Source of the DNA: Sandaracinaceae bacterium
GTDB lineage: Bacteria; Myxococcota_A; Polyangia; Polyangiales; Sandaracinaceae
Assembly: GCA_019637095.1 (NCBI GenBank)
Contig: JAHBWG010000057.1
Coordinates: 1 to 62,180, forward strand
Length of the DNA: 62,180 nt
Direction: 5' to 3'
Below, piece after piece: positions 1 to 8,028 of this stretch; the first letter of the stretch is position 1, and every line of letters starts with the position of its first letter. The notes under the pieces are model-generated. The model did not search any database and had not been told where the DNA came from. It saw only the letters and a list, made by a program, of their open reading frames with translations. Made by a program: the position numbers and the translations under genes.

Positions 1-1326
1 GTGAGCCCCGAGGGCGCCGACGCGCTGCTCTCCTCCACGTCGCTGGTACGGTTCGGCCCGCGCGGCGAACGATTCCTGGCGGGCGTCCTGCGGGAGATCG
101 AGCAGCTCGAGATGACCCCCGACGCGACCAGCTCGCTCTATCGGGCCGTGCTGGTCCCTCGTTTCTGGCGCGCGACGCTGACGCGGCGGTCGCGAGCCTT
201 CAACGAGAAGTCGATCCCCGACGTCTTCAAGGCCGTGCTCGAGGAGATGGGCTTCGCGGACGGAACCGACTTCGCCATTCGCCTCGACGGGACGTACACA
301 CCACGGGAGTACGTCGTCCAGTACGAGGAGACCGACTTCGCGTTCCTCTCGCGCTGGATGGAGCGGCTCGGGATCTACTACTTCTTCGAGTCCATCGACG
401 ACAAGGACTGCCTCGTCATCTCCGACGCGAACAGCTCCCACTTCGAAGGAAACGCCGGCGACCTCGGGTCGCTCTCCTACAACTACCACGACCACATGGA
501 GCACGCGGAGGGCGTCCACCGCTGGCGCCGGGTAAACCGGCTGCGCCCGGCCAAGGTGCACGTCCGCGACTACAACTGGCGGAGCCCCAAGAAGCCTGTC
601 GTGGGTAACGCGGACGTCGACCCCGAGCACGGATTCGGCTTGCACGCCCATTACGGCGACCACATCAAGGACGACGCGGAGGGGGAGAAATACGCCACGC
701 TCCGCGCCGAGCTGTGGAAGGCGGGCAAGGAGATCTACACGGGCCGCACCGCGCTCGCGGACCTCGCACCCGGGACCCGGTTCGCGCTCACCGGCGCGCC
801 CGTCGGTGAGCTGGACATCGAGTACCTCGTCACCAAGGTCGTCCACCGCCCCGCCCCGCAGAGCTCGACGTCCACCGGCGGCCAGTACACCAACGAGATC
901 GAAGCGATCCCCTTCGCCACCCAGTATCGCCCGCCTCGGGTGACCCCGTGGCCGCGCATCGACGGCGTGCTCCCCGCGAAGATCGACGCGGAGGCGATCT
1001 CGAGCGCGGCACCCATCGACAACGAAGGCCGCTATCGTGTCGTCGTCCCCTTCGATCTCTATGGCGAGTACGGCGGCAAAGCCTCGCGCTGGGTGCGCAA
1101 GGCGGAGCCGTACGCGGGTGGCACGTACGGGATGCACATGACCCTTCACGTGGGCGCGGAGGTCCTCCTCGCCCACGTCGGCGGCGATCCAGATCGCCCC
1201 ATCATCGTCGGGAGTGTGCCGAATCCATCGATGGGAACGCCACTCAACGACACGAACGCCACCCGGAGCGCCCTCCGCACACGCTCCGGCATCCTGATCG
1301 ACTTCGAGGACGACGCAAAGGGGTAA
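1..1326 (+). CDS. vgrG: Type VI secretion spike protein VgrG (5' truncated)
   Basis: VgrG forms the trimeric tip of the type VI secretion needle and carries effectors into target cells. The visible 441 residues match the gp27-like hub (about 1-300, with YTPREYVVQYEETDFAFLSR typical of the family). The gp5-like OB fold follows (about 335-425), with GRYRVVVPFDL, then GMHMTLHVGAEVLLAHVGGD and PDRPIIVGSVPN. The reading frame is open from base 1 and the usual N-terminal 70-90 residues are missing, so the GTG at 1 is probably internal. The protein stops just after RTRSGILIDFEDD, where the DUF2345 extension of other VgrGs begins. That extension appears to continue as the next gene, 7 nt downstream. 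Family assignment is firm; the delivered cargo is inferred from neighbours. Confidence 0.93.
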   Translation: MSPEGADALLSSTSLVRFGPRGERFLAGVLREIEQLEMTPDATSSLYRAVLVPRFWRATLTRRSRAFNEKSIPDVFKAVLEEMGFADGTDFAIRLDGTYTPREYVVQYEETDFAFLSRWMERLGIYYFFESIDDKDCLVISDANSSHFEGNAGDLGSLSYNYHDHMEHAEGVHRWRRVNRLRPAKVHVRDYNWRSPKKPVVGNADVDPEHGFGLHAHYGDHIKDDAEGEKYATLRAELWKAGKEIYTGRTALADLAPGTRFALTGAPVGELDIEYLVTKVVHRPAPQSSTSTGGQYTNEIEAIPFATQYRPPRVTPWPRIDGVLPAKIDAEAISSAAPIDNEGRYRVVVPFDLYGEYGGKASRWVRKAEPYAGGTYGMHMTLHVGAEVLLAHVGGDPDRPIIVGSVPNPSMGTPLNDTNATRSALRTRSGILIDFEDDAKG

Positions 1327-1333
1327 CGGAACC

Positions 1334-2857
1334 ATGAGCATCGAAGACCTCACCAAGGTTCAGGACTTCCCCGAGGTCCCCGACGCATGCAGCCCGGGCG
1401 ACAAGCAACGGCTCCGCATTCACGTCCCCAACATCAAGTCCACGCTGACGATGGGCGCGAGGGCCCCCGGAGGGGGAATACGCGACAACGACACGGGGGC
1501 GCCGAACTTCGATGGCTTCGGTGTCGACACCGTCGGGCACGTGTTCGTCAACGCCCGCGGCGGGAAGGACGACAGCAAGATGAACATACAGGCCAACGGG
1601 CAGATCCTGATGCAAAGCGATCAGGACAGCCTGTACCTGGTTTCTGCTGCACCTGCCGTTCTCGCCTCGACCGCTGTCACCAACATCGCCGCCGGCGGCG
1701 GAGTCAACATCGCCGCGGGGTGGGGCTCCAATGTCGCGAACCCTAGCTGCGATGGAGGAACGGGGCCGGGGGCACCCGAAGCTCTCACCTCCCTCCCCGG
1801 GCACCTCGACTCGATCTCGTCCTTCTGGGGCAACGTCGACAGCGCGATGGCTGGCGCCGCGATCGCCGCAAGCGTGCTCCAGAGTCGGTTCGCCAACCCA
1901 GGCTCCAGCTGGCTTGGGGCTCTCTTCGGCTTCGGGAATCTCTCCGCCGCGGCGTGCATCGCCAACAACAACCTCGGCGCCGCGAAGGCCCTCGCGGGAG
2001 GGGGCGTCACCATCCATGGGACACAGGGATGGGTGCTCGGGACACCTCTCTACGGCGGCGCCTATGCGGCACTCGGCCTCACCATTGGCTCGGCGTTCCC
2101 GGCCATGATGGCACTCGTGGACGCCGGCATCATCGCGACCCGCGACATCGGAATGGCGAGCGGTCGCGAGATCGGGGTCACGGCTCGGAAGGCTGTGTCG
2201 ATCTTGGGCGGAGACAAAGTCGAGATCGCTTCTCGCGGTGGTGGGGGCACCGCGGTCAAGGGCAAGACCATCGTCATCGGCAGCGCAGCCGGGGCCGGTG
2301 GCCAAGTCTCCACCGACGGCGTCGGTATCGTCGCCAACAAGATCGCGATCGGCGGCCGAAAGAGCCTCGCGCTCACGGCCAAGAACAAGGGGAGCTTCCG
2401 CGCCAAGCAACTCTCCCTCGGCGGCGATAAGGTGACCGTCAGCGGCAACACGGCGGCGAGCATCCAGGCGAAGAAAGTCGGGGTCTGGGGCGACAACAAT
2501 GTTTGCGTAGGAACCAAAGGCTTCTTCGTGAACGTCGGGAAGTCGAACCTGAAGCTCGGCAACATCAAGAAGCCGCTGCCCGACGCTCCCGCCTATGAGC
2601 CGCCCTCGATGGATGAGATCCTGGAAGCAATGGCCACGGATCGACCGATGGCGAACATGCGCGCCCTGAAGACCGACGCTGAAGAGAGTCACGCAGCGAA
2701 GCTGGAAGCATGGCTCGAGAAGTGCGCGGAGCTAGACTCCAAGAACTGCTCCATCGAGCTCAAGAACGGCAACATCGAGATCGTCGTTCAAGGGAACAAA
2801 TTCAAGATCGATGGAGGCAAGACATGCATGTCGGGCAACGTCACGATCAAGAAGTGA
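1334..2857 (+). CDS. Detached VgrG spike-extension protein (DUF2345-like repeats)
   Basis: A 507-aa protein in the same operon as VgrG (7-nt gap, ATG start). Residues 245-410 are short beta-strand repeats such as ARKAVSILGGDKVEIASRG, IVANKIAIGGRKSLALTAK and QLSLGGDKVTVSGNTAASIQ. These resemble the beta-helical DUF2345/gp5 needle of VgrG proteins. A Gly/Ala-rich segment (about 100-245) may be hydrophobic. The C-terminus (NGNIEIVVQGNKFKIDGGK) looks like a final needle turn. In most species this region is fused to VgrG; here it is a separate polypeptide. It could sit on the VgrG tip and present or be the toxin. Base composition is less GC-biased at third positions than in most of the window. The last 70 bp overlap the convergent neighbour. 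Confidence 0.62.
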   Translation: MSIEDLTKVQDFPEVPDACSPGDKQRLRIHVPNIKSTLTMGARAPGGGIRDNDTGAPNFDGFGVDTVGHVFVNARGGKDDSKMNIQANGQILMQSDQDSLYLVSAAPAVLASTAVTNIAAGGGVNIAAGWGSNVANPSCDGGTGPGAPEALTSLPGHLDSISSFWGNVDSAMAGAAIAASVLQSRFANPGSSWLGALFGFGNLSAAACIANNNLGAAKALAGGGVTIHGTQGWVLGTPLYGGAYAALGLTIGSAFPAMMALVDAGIIATRDIGMASGREIGVTARKAVSILGGDKVEIASRGGGGTAVKGKTIVIGSAAGAGGQVSTDGVGIVANKIAIGGRKSLALTAKNKGSFRAKQLSLGGDKVTVSGNTAASIQAKKVGVWGDNNVCVGTKGFFVNVGKSNLKLGNIKKPLPDAPAYEPPSMDEILEAMATDRPMANMRALKTDAEESHAAKLEAWLEKCAELDSKNCSIELKNGNIEIVVQGNKFKIDGGKTCMSGNVTIKK

Positions 2858-4320
2858 CGTCCTAGTACGAGAGCGGCGGCCAGCAATGGCATGCCCCACC
2901 CAGCGAGATGAAGCCGCCGGGCTCGGCGCAACAGAAACAGGGGACTACGACCGCGCTGCGTGGTGAAGATCACGAGCGAGTCGGGGCCCGACGGAACCAG
3001 GTCGGGCGAGCCTGGCGTGAAGACGCCCGCCGCTCGTAGAGACGCGTGCTCGTCGAGGACGAGATCGATGGCGAGGCGGTCATTCGATGGCCTCGACGCG
3101 CGATGTCTCGTCGACGCCCATCGGGCGCCCGCCAGGTGCACACGGACGGTATCCCGCACCTCGAGGATGGCTACTCCCTCCGTCCGCTCGCGAACGTGGA
3201 TGGTCGTGACCCGCATCTTTCCCGCACCGCGGCTCTCCGATCGTGTCTCGAGCCGATGACGCAGAGGGGTGGGCTGGAGAACACCCTCGATCGCGCACCA
3301 TCCCTCCTCGCTCGCAACGCGACGCGGCGCACGCATCAGAGATGTCAGAAGCGCTCGAGCTGAGCGAGTTCGTATATGTGCCTCGCCGAGGACGAACATG
3401 GACAGCGCCAGTGCGGCGACCGAGGGGATGCCCGCCTCTGCGGGGGAAGGTCGATATCCACTCAAGAGTCCAGGGAAGAGGACGGGTACGCCAGGGAGGA
3501 AGGAGAAGAGGCCGAAAAGCAGGATGGCTGCCGGAAGGAGTCGGTACGCCCCGCGAACGACGCGCCGCTGCTCGGGGCCGTAGCGAAGTGTCACGAAGTA
3601 GGGGACGTACCGCATCACCCAGCCACCGGCCTCCACGTGCGGATAACCCAACCATGTCGCCCCGACATACCAGAACCCTACGAAGGCGAACGAGAGCCAG
3701 GATCCGCACGTCGCGATCTGGAGAGGGTCCGTCGCCCTGGGAAGGAGGCTCAGGCATGCGACCAGGCCACAGCAGAGAAGGCCGAGGAGCGGGAACAGAG
3801 AGGGCAGGACCGGCGTCGACCTCTCGCCCGCACTCGGCTCTGATCGCGAGCCCGGCGCCGTCTCGGAGCGACTCCCTACGATGCGGCATGCGCGAACCGA
3901 GAGGGGCTGCGGAGGTGTTGACGGGCTCTGCCGGTAGTTCTCGGGGACGTCCCGAGACCACTCGACGACGTTCCCCTCGATCTGCACGCAGTCCCCCACC
4001 CGAAAGCCACGCACGGTCAGCTCGACGGGAACGTGAGGGCCCGCGTGAAACCCCTCGAGCAGCGACTTCAGCGCGGCTGGAGTGTGGTCCCAACGAGCGC
4101 GGCTCCGCTGCTCCGAAACGCCAGCGAGCGCGACGTCGTTCGCTGGATCGATTCGTACGACGTGTCCGCTCTCGGTTTCGATGTCGAATGCGACCTGGAC
4201 CCGCCGTGCAACGGCATCCGCCCCGGCGGCGACGAGGCGAACGTCGGCGATGACCCATTCACTGGTGCCTCGAATGACGCCCGACAGCGTCGTGCTCGAC
4301 GAGGCACTCGCCACGGTCAC
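2788..4320 (-). CDS. Multipass membrane protein, possibly GIDE-like
   Basis: A 510-aa integral membrane protein of unknown function. About five hydrophobic segments are visible: LPSLFPLLGLLCCGLVACL, SWLSFAFVGFWYVGATWLGY, LLPAAILLFGLFSFLPGV, VAALALSMFVLGEAHI and GMPLLAAALVLGRHFLI. Soluble parts carry strand patterns (VQIEGNVVEW, CAIEGVLQPT, VAILEVRDTVRVHLAG) reminiscent of GIDE-type beta domains; this is weak resemblance. The start is GTG at 4320, which overlaps the stop of the upstream pentapeptide gene as GTGA, so translation is probably coupled. An open frame continues far upstream on this strand, but that part is the antisense of other genes. The 3' end overlaps the spike-extension gene by 70 bp. 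Confidence 0.7.
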   Translation of the reverse strand: MTVASASSSTTLSGVIRGTSEWVIADVRLVAAGADAVARRVQVAFDIETESGHVVRIDPANDVALAGVSEQRSRARWDHTPAALKSLLEGFHAGPHVPVELTVRGFRVGDCVQIEGNVVEWSRDVPENYRQSPSTPPQPLSVRACRIVGSRSETAPGSRSEPSAGERSTPVLPSLFPLLGLLCCGLVACLSLLPRATDPLQIATCGSWLSFAFVGFWYVGATWLGYPHVEAGGWVMRYVPYFVTLRYGPEQRRVVRGAYRLLPAAILLFGLFSFLPGVPVLFPGLLSGYRPSPAEAGIPSVAALALSMFVLGEAHIRTRSARALLTSLMRAPRRVASEEGWCAIEGVLQPTPLRHRLETRSESRGAGKMRVTTIHVRERTEGVAILEVRDTVRVHLAGARWASTRHRASRPSNDRLAIDLVLDEHASLRAAGVFTPGSPDLVPSGPDSLVIFTTQRGRSPLFLLRRARRLHLAGWGMPLLAAALVLGRHFLIVTLPDMHVLPPSILNLFP

Positions 4321-6479
4321 CCCGGGCGGAAAGCCTCGCCTTTGGCGAGGGCGGGGTCGGTGGGGGCGACGTCTTTGAGGTTCGCGCCGCCGAGGCGCGC
4401 GCCTTCGAGGCTCGTCTGGTGCATCAGCGCGCCCTCGAGGTTCGCGTCGCCGAGGTCCGCGAAGTCGAGCTTGGCGTGGGAGAAGTCGGCGTAGCGGCAG
4501 CTCGCGTGGTTGAAGCGGGCCTTCTGGGCGTTGCACTTCGGGAGCTGCGCGCGGTCGAGGTTGGCGAGGTCGAAGCGGGCCTCGAAGGCGAGCGTCTCCT
4601 CGAGCTGCGCGGCCCGTAGGTCGGCGCCGCGCAGGTCGGCCTGCGAGAGGTTGGCCCGCGAGAGGTCGGCGCTCGTCGCGCGCGCCTTGCGCAGCGACGC
4701 GCGGGTGAGGTCCGCCCGCTCGAAGCAGACGCGGGTGAGGTCCGCCTCGTCGAAGAGCGCGCCGGTGAGGACCGCGCCGGTGAGGTCCGCGTCGACCATG
4801 ACGAGCCCGACCAGGCGCGCGCCGGGGAGCTTCACGCCCTCCATCGAGGCGCGCTCGAGGTTCGCGCCCTCGAGCACGACGCCGCTCAGGTCGACCCCGT
4901 CGAGGTCGGCTCGCGCGAGGATCGCGCCCGCGAGGCGCAGCTCGAACGCGAACGCGCCGCGCAGATCGGCGCTCGTGAGGTCTGCGCGCGAGAGATCCGC
5001 CTTGGCGAGCCGGCACTCGCGCAGGTCCGCCTCGACGAGCACGCACTCGCGCAGCTTGGCCGCCTCGAGGTTCGCCCGATAGAAGCTCGCCTCGCGGAGG
5101 TTCGAGCCCGAGAGCTCGACGTGGTAGAGGTCGCACTCGGCGAGGTCGGCGCCCTCGAGGTTCACGCGCGCGAGCGAGGCCTGCGTGAAGGCGGCGCCGG
5201 CGAGCCGCGCGTCGCGCAGGTCGAGCCCGTCGAGCCGCGACACCTGGAGCTGCGCGCCCGAGAGGTCCGGCTCGACGAGGTGGCTCTCGGTGAGGTCCAG
5301 GCCGCGCAGGTTCGCGTCGGTGAGGTCGGTCCCCACGAGCTTCGCACCGCGCAGATCCGCGTCGCGCAGGTCCGCCGCGGCGAGCAGCGTCTGCGTCAAG
5401 TTGGCGTGCGCGAGCTTGGCCCCGGTGAGGTTGGCGCCGAGGAGGTTGGTGAGCGTCAGATCGGCGCCCTCGAGGTCCGCGCCGGCGAGGTTCGCGCCGC
5501 GCAGATCGGCGCCCGAGAGGTCGAGCCCGCGCGCGTTCAGGCCGGGCAGCTCCGCGCCGGGGAGCGCCGCGCCCGCGAGCGAGGTGGCGATCGAGACGAG
5601 CCCGCCCGCGGGGACGCCCTCGAGGTTCGCCCCGATCAGGCGCGCGCCGCCGACGTGCGTGTGGTTGACGATCGCGCCCGCGAGGTCGGCCCCCTCGAGG
5701 TTGGCGCCGGTCAGGCTCGCGCCGGCGAGGTTCGCCTCCCGGAGCGAGGCGCCCGAGAGGTCGGCCCCGCCGAGGTTCGCCTGCACGAGGATCGCGCCGC
5801 TGAGGTCGGCGCCGGCGAGCTTGGCCTGCCGCAGGTCCGCGAGCGCGAGCTGCGCGCCCGCGAGCCGGGCCTCGACGAGGTCCGCGCCGCCGAGGCGCGC
5901 CTCGTCCCACGCGACGCCCGCCGCGTCGAGGCCCGCGAGGTTCGCGCCCGAGAGATCGAGCGGGCGCCCGTGCGCGCTCCCGAACGCGACGCCCACGAGG
6001 CGGGCGCCGGCGAGCGTCGCGCCGCTCAGGCGCGCGTCGACCAGGCGCGTGCCGTCGAAGCTCGCGCCGCTCAGGTCGGCGCCGCAGAGATCGACGTCGG
6101 TCCACACGCCGCCCTGGATGGTCGCGTCGCGGAGCGCCGCGCCGGCGAGCGTGGAGGCCTCGAGCCGCACGTCGTCGAGCATCGAGTCGCCGAGCGCCGC
6201 CTCGCCCATCCGCACCGACGTGCCGGTGACCGCGCGCCACGACGCGCCCGCGAGGTTCGCGCGAGCGAGGTCGACGTCCTCGAGCGTGGCCTCGCTCCAC
6301 CGGCTGCCCTCGAGGTTCGCGCCGGCGAGGACGACGTGCGAGAGCTCGACCTTCGTCCAGTGCGTCGAGGACAGATCGAGCTCCGAGAGGTCCACGTCCT
6401 CGATCCGCACCTCCGAGAAGGCGCCCTGCCGCGCCTGCTTCAGCGCCTCGAGCTCGGCCCGGCTCCTCACGGTGTGCAT
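4317..6479 (-). CDS. Large pentapeptide-repeat protein
   Basis: 720 aa, almost entirely A(D/N)LxxA pentapeptide repeats, for example LAGANLEGSRWSEATLEDVD and LSGANLAGLDAAGVAWDEAR. Such repeats form a right-handed quadrilateral beta-helix. The family includes DNA-mimic topoisomerase inhibitors, T6SS-associated adaptor or effector proteins and many proteins of unknown role; the sequence does not decide between them. No DUF2169 or other extra domain was seen. ATG 6479 was chosen because residues from MHTVRSRAELEALKQAR read as a normal N-terminus, and TATCCT lies 10 nt upstream on this strand. An ATG at 6563 would add a 28-residue basic segment that does not look like protein. The stop overlaps the GTG of the membrane gene, so the two form an operon. 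Confidence 0.9.
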   Translation of the reverse strand: MHTVRSRAELEALKQARQGAFSEVRIEDVDLSELDLSSTHWTKVELSHVVLAGANLEGSRWSEATLEDVDLARANLAGASWRAVTGTSVRMGEAALGDSMLDDVRLEASTLAGAALRDATIQGGVWTDVDLCGADLSGASFDGTRLVDARLSGATLAGARLVGVAFGSAHGRPLDLSGANLAGLDAAGVAWDEARLGGADLVEARLAGAQLALADLRQAKLAGADLSGAILVQANLGGADLSGASLREANLAGASLTGANLEGADLAGAIVNHTHVGGARLIGANLEGVPAGGLVSIATSLAGAALPGAELPGLNARGLDLSGADLRGANLAGADLEGADLTLTNLLGANLTGAKLAHANLTQTLLAAADLRDADLRGAKLVGTDLTDANLRGLDLTESHLVEPDLSGAQLQVSRLDGLDLRDARLAGAAFTQASLARVNLEGADLAECDLYHVELSGSNLREASFYRANLEAAKLRECVLVEADLRECRLAKADLSRADLTSADLRGAFAFELRLAGAILARADLDGVDLSGVVLEGANLERASMEGVKLPGARLVGLVMVDADLTGAVLTGALFDEADLTRVCFERADLTRASLRKARATSADLSRANLSQADLRGADLRAAQLEETLAFEARFDLANLDRAQLPKCNAQKARFNHASCRYADFSHAKLDFADLGDANLEGALMHQTSLEGARLGGANLKDVAPTDPALAKGEAFRPG

Positions 6480-6489
6480 CGCGGCGCGG

Positions 6490-6495
6490 AGGATA
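6490..6495 (-). promoter_or_regulatory. -10-like TATCCT of pentapeptide gene
   Basis: TATCCT (minus strand) ends 10 nt before the ATG at 6479. It matches the TANNNT hexamer found close to many starts in this window and implies a leader of a few nucleotides or none. Confidence 0.4.
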
Positions 6496-6561
6496 GCACC
6501 GTGCCTCCAGCCGGCGGTCGCTCGGGAATGGCGCGCGCGGGCGGCGCGTTGCGAGCGGCCC

Positions 6562-7959
6562 ATGACCGACCCGCGCCGGGTCCGCGCCGCCCTCTCGCTC
6601 GCCGCGCTCGCGCTCGCGTGCGGCGCCCCGCGCGCCGCGCCGCCCGCGGCCGCGCGCGCACCGGCGGAGACCCGCGCCGCGCTCGGCGAGGACGACGCGC
6701 TCGGCTCGCTCTACGCCGACGATGGGCTCGACGGCCTCGGCTCGGACGACGCGGACGCCACAGACGTCGCGGACGCCACAGACGCGGCGGACGGCGACGC
6801 GCGCGACACCGACGCACCGGCCGACGCGCGCGACGCGGACGTCGTGGATCCGGAGCTCCGCGCGCTCGTCGCGCGCCACGCGCCGGACGCGACCGTCGTC
6901 GCGGTCGACCGCGACGCGCAGCGCCTCGCGGTGCGGCGCGGCGAGGTCGAGCTGACGCTCTCGTACGCGCACGACCACGACCTCGCCGGGCTCGCGCCGC
7001 TCGCGCAGCTCGCCGCGCGGCTCGTCGCGCACCTCGCGGGCGGCGGGCTCGTCCGGTGCTTCGAGCACGAGACCGGCGGCGACGCGCGCGAGCGGCTCTG
7101 CGCCGAGATCCCCGAGGGCCCGCTGCGGCACGCCTCGCTCCACCCGAGCGGGCCCGGAGCGCTCCTCGCCGTCCTCGGCGAGCGGTCGTGGTCGTTCGGG
7201 CTCGCGCGCACCGCGCAGACGCTGACGCTGACGCCGCGCACCGCGCCGACCTCGGAGGCCGACCCGCTCGCGCCTCCGCGGTGGCTCTTGCCGCCGAGCC
7301 GCCGGCCCGCCGAGCCGCGCAGCGCGCCGACGAGAGCTCCCGCCCTGACGCTCGCGGCGCGCGCGCCGTCGCCCGGCATCCCGCCGCTCGACCTCGCGCT
7401 CTCGCCCCCGAGCGGCGAGAGCTCGCTCCTCGTCGTCACCGACGCGGACTCCGAGATGGGCCTGCTCGCCTGCATCGTGCGCACGGGCGCACCGCTGCGC
7501 TGCGCGCGCTCGGACCTCGAGCGCGTCGAGGCGGCGCTCCCGCCCGCGGCCGACGGCACGCCGCTGTTCGTCGCGAGCTCCTCCTACGGCAACGAGCGCG
7601 ACGACGAGCGCCTGCTCGTCGCCGCCTCGACGGGGCCGCTCCTGACCTTCGACGCGCTCTCGCTCGGATCGCTCGGCGGCGACGGCGAGTACGACGACGC
7701 GCTCGACAGCTACGTCGTCTCCGTCGGCGCGACGGCGCACCGCGTGACGCGCGTCGAGCCCTCGTGCGTCGAGCGCCGCCCGCTCGCGCGCTGGACCGCC
7801 GATCACGTCCGCGCGCAGCGCCGGTGGATCCGGGAGCGCGCTCGCGCGCCGCCGCGCTGCGCGGACCGCTTCGCGATCGCGGCGGGCCGCTTCGCGCCCG
7901 CGACCTGCGGGCCCGCGCCGGCGCCGCGGTCGTGCCCGGAGCCCGCCGAGGCGCCATGA
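6562..7959 (+). CDS. Putative lipoprotein, unknown function
   Basis: 465 aa. The N-terminus RVRAALSLAALALACGAP has a short hydrophobic stretch ending in a lipobox-like LALAC. An Asp/Ala-rich low-complexity linker follows (about residues 45-95, DADATDVADATDAADGDA), common in myxobacterial surface lipoproteins. Residues 95-460 show alternating strand-like segments (AVRRGEVELTLSYAHDHD, SSLLVVTDADSEMGLLAC) and scattered cysteines. No known catalytic motif was recognised. The gene is divergent from the pentapeptide gene, whose start is 82 bp away. The ATG at 6562 is the only start that keeps the signal peptide. Confidence 0.75.
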   Translation: MTDPRRVRAALSLAALALACGAPRAAPPAAARAPAETRAALGEDDALGSLYADDGLDGLGSDDADATDVADATDAADGDARDTDAPADARDADVVDPELRALVARHAPDATVVAVDRDAQRLAVRRGEVELTLSYAHDHDLAGLAPLAQLAARLVAHLAGGGLVRCFEHETGGDARERLCAEIPEGPLRHASLHPSGPGALLAVLGERSWSFGLARTAQTLTLTPRTAPTSEADPLAPPRWLLPPSRRPAEPRSAPTRAPALTLAARAPSPGIPPLDLALSPPSGESSLLVVTDADSEMGLLACIVRTGAPLRCARSDLERVEAALPPAADGTPLFVASSSYGNERDDERLLVAASTGPLLTFDALSLGSLGGDGEYDDALDSYVVSVGATAHRVTRVEPSCVERRPLARWTADHVRAQRRWIRERARAPPRCADRFAIAAGRFAPATCGPAPAPRSCPEPAEAP

Positions 7960-8028
7960 TCCGCGCGCTCGACGGACACCGCGCCGCCATCGACGCGTAC
8001 GCGGGCCTCTGGCATCCTCGAACGCGCG

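Noticed and set aside
1244-2692. 482-codon minus-strand frame opposite the spike-extension gene
   Set aside because: No family pattern; overlaps VgrG and the spike gene, which have clear strand-repeat signatures.
5121-6560. Plus-strand open frames opposite the pentapeptide gene
   Set aside because: They mirror the pentapeptide repeats (VEVALGEVGALEVHARE pattern) and have no independent start signals. The minus strand shows the known repeat.
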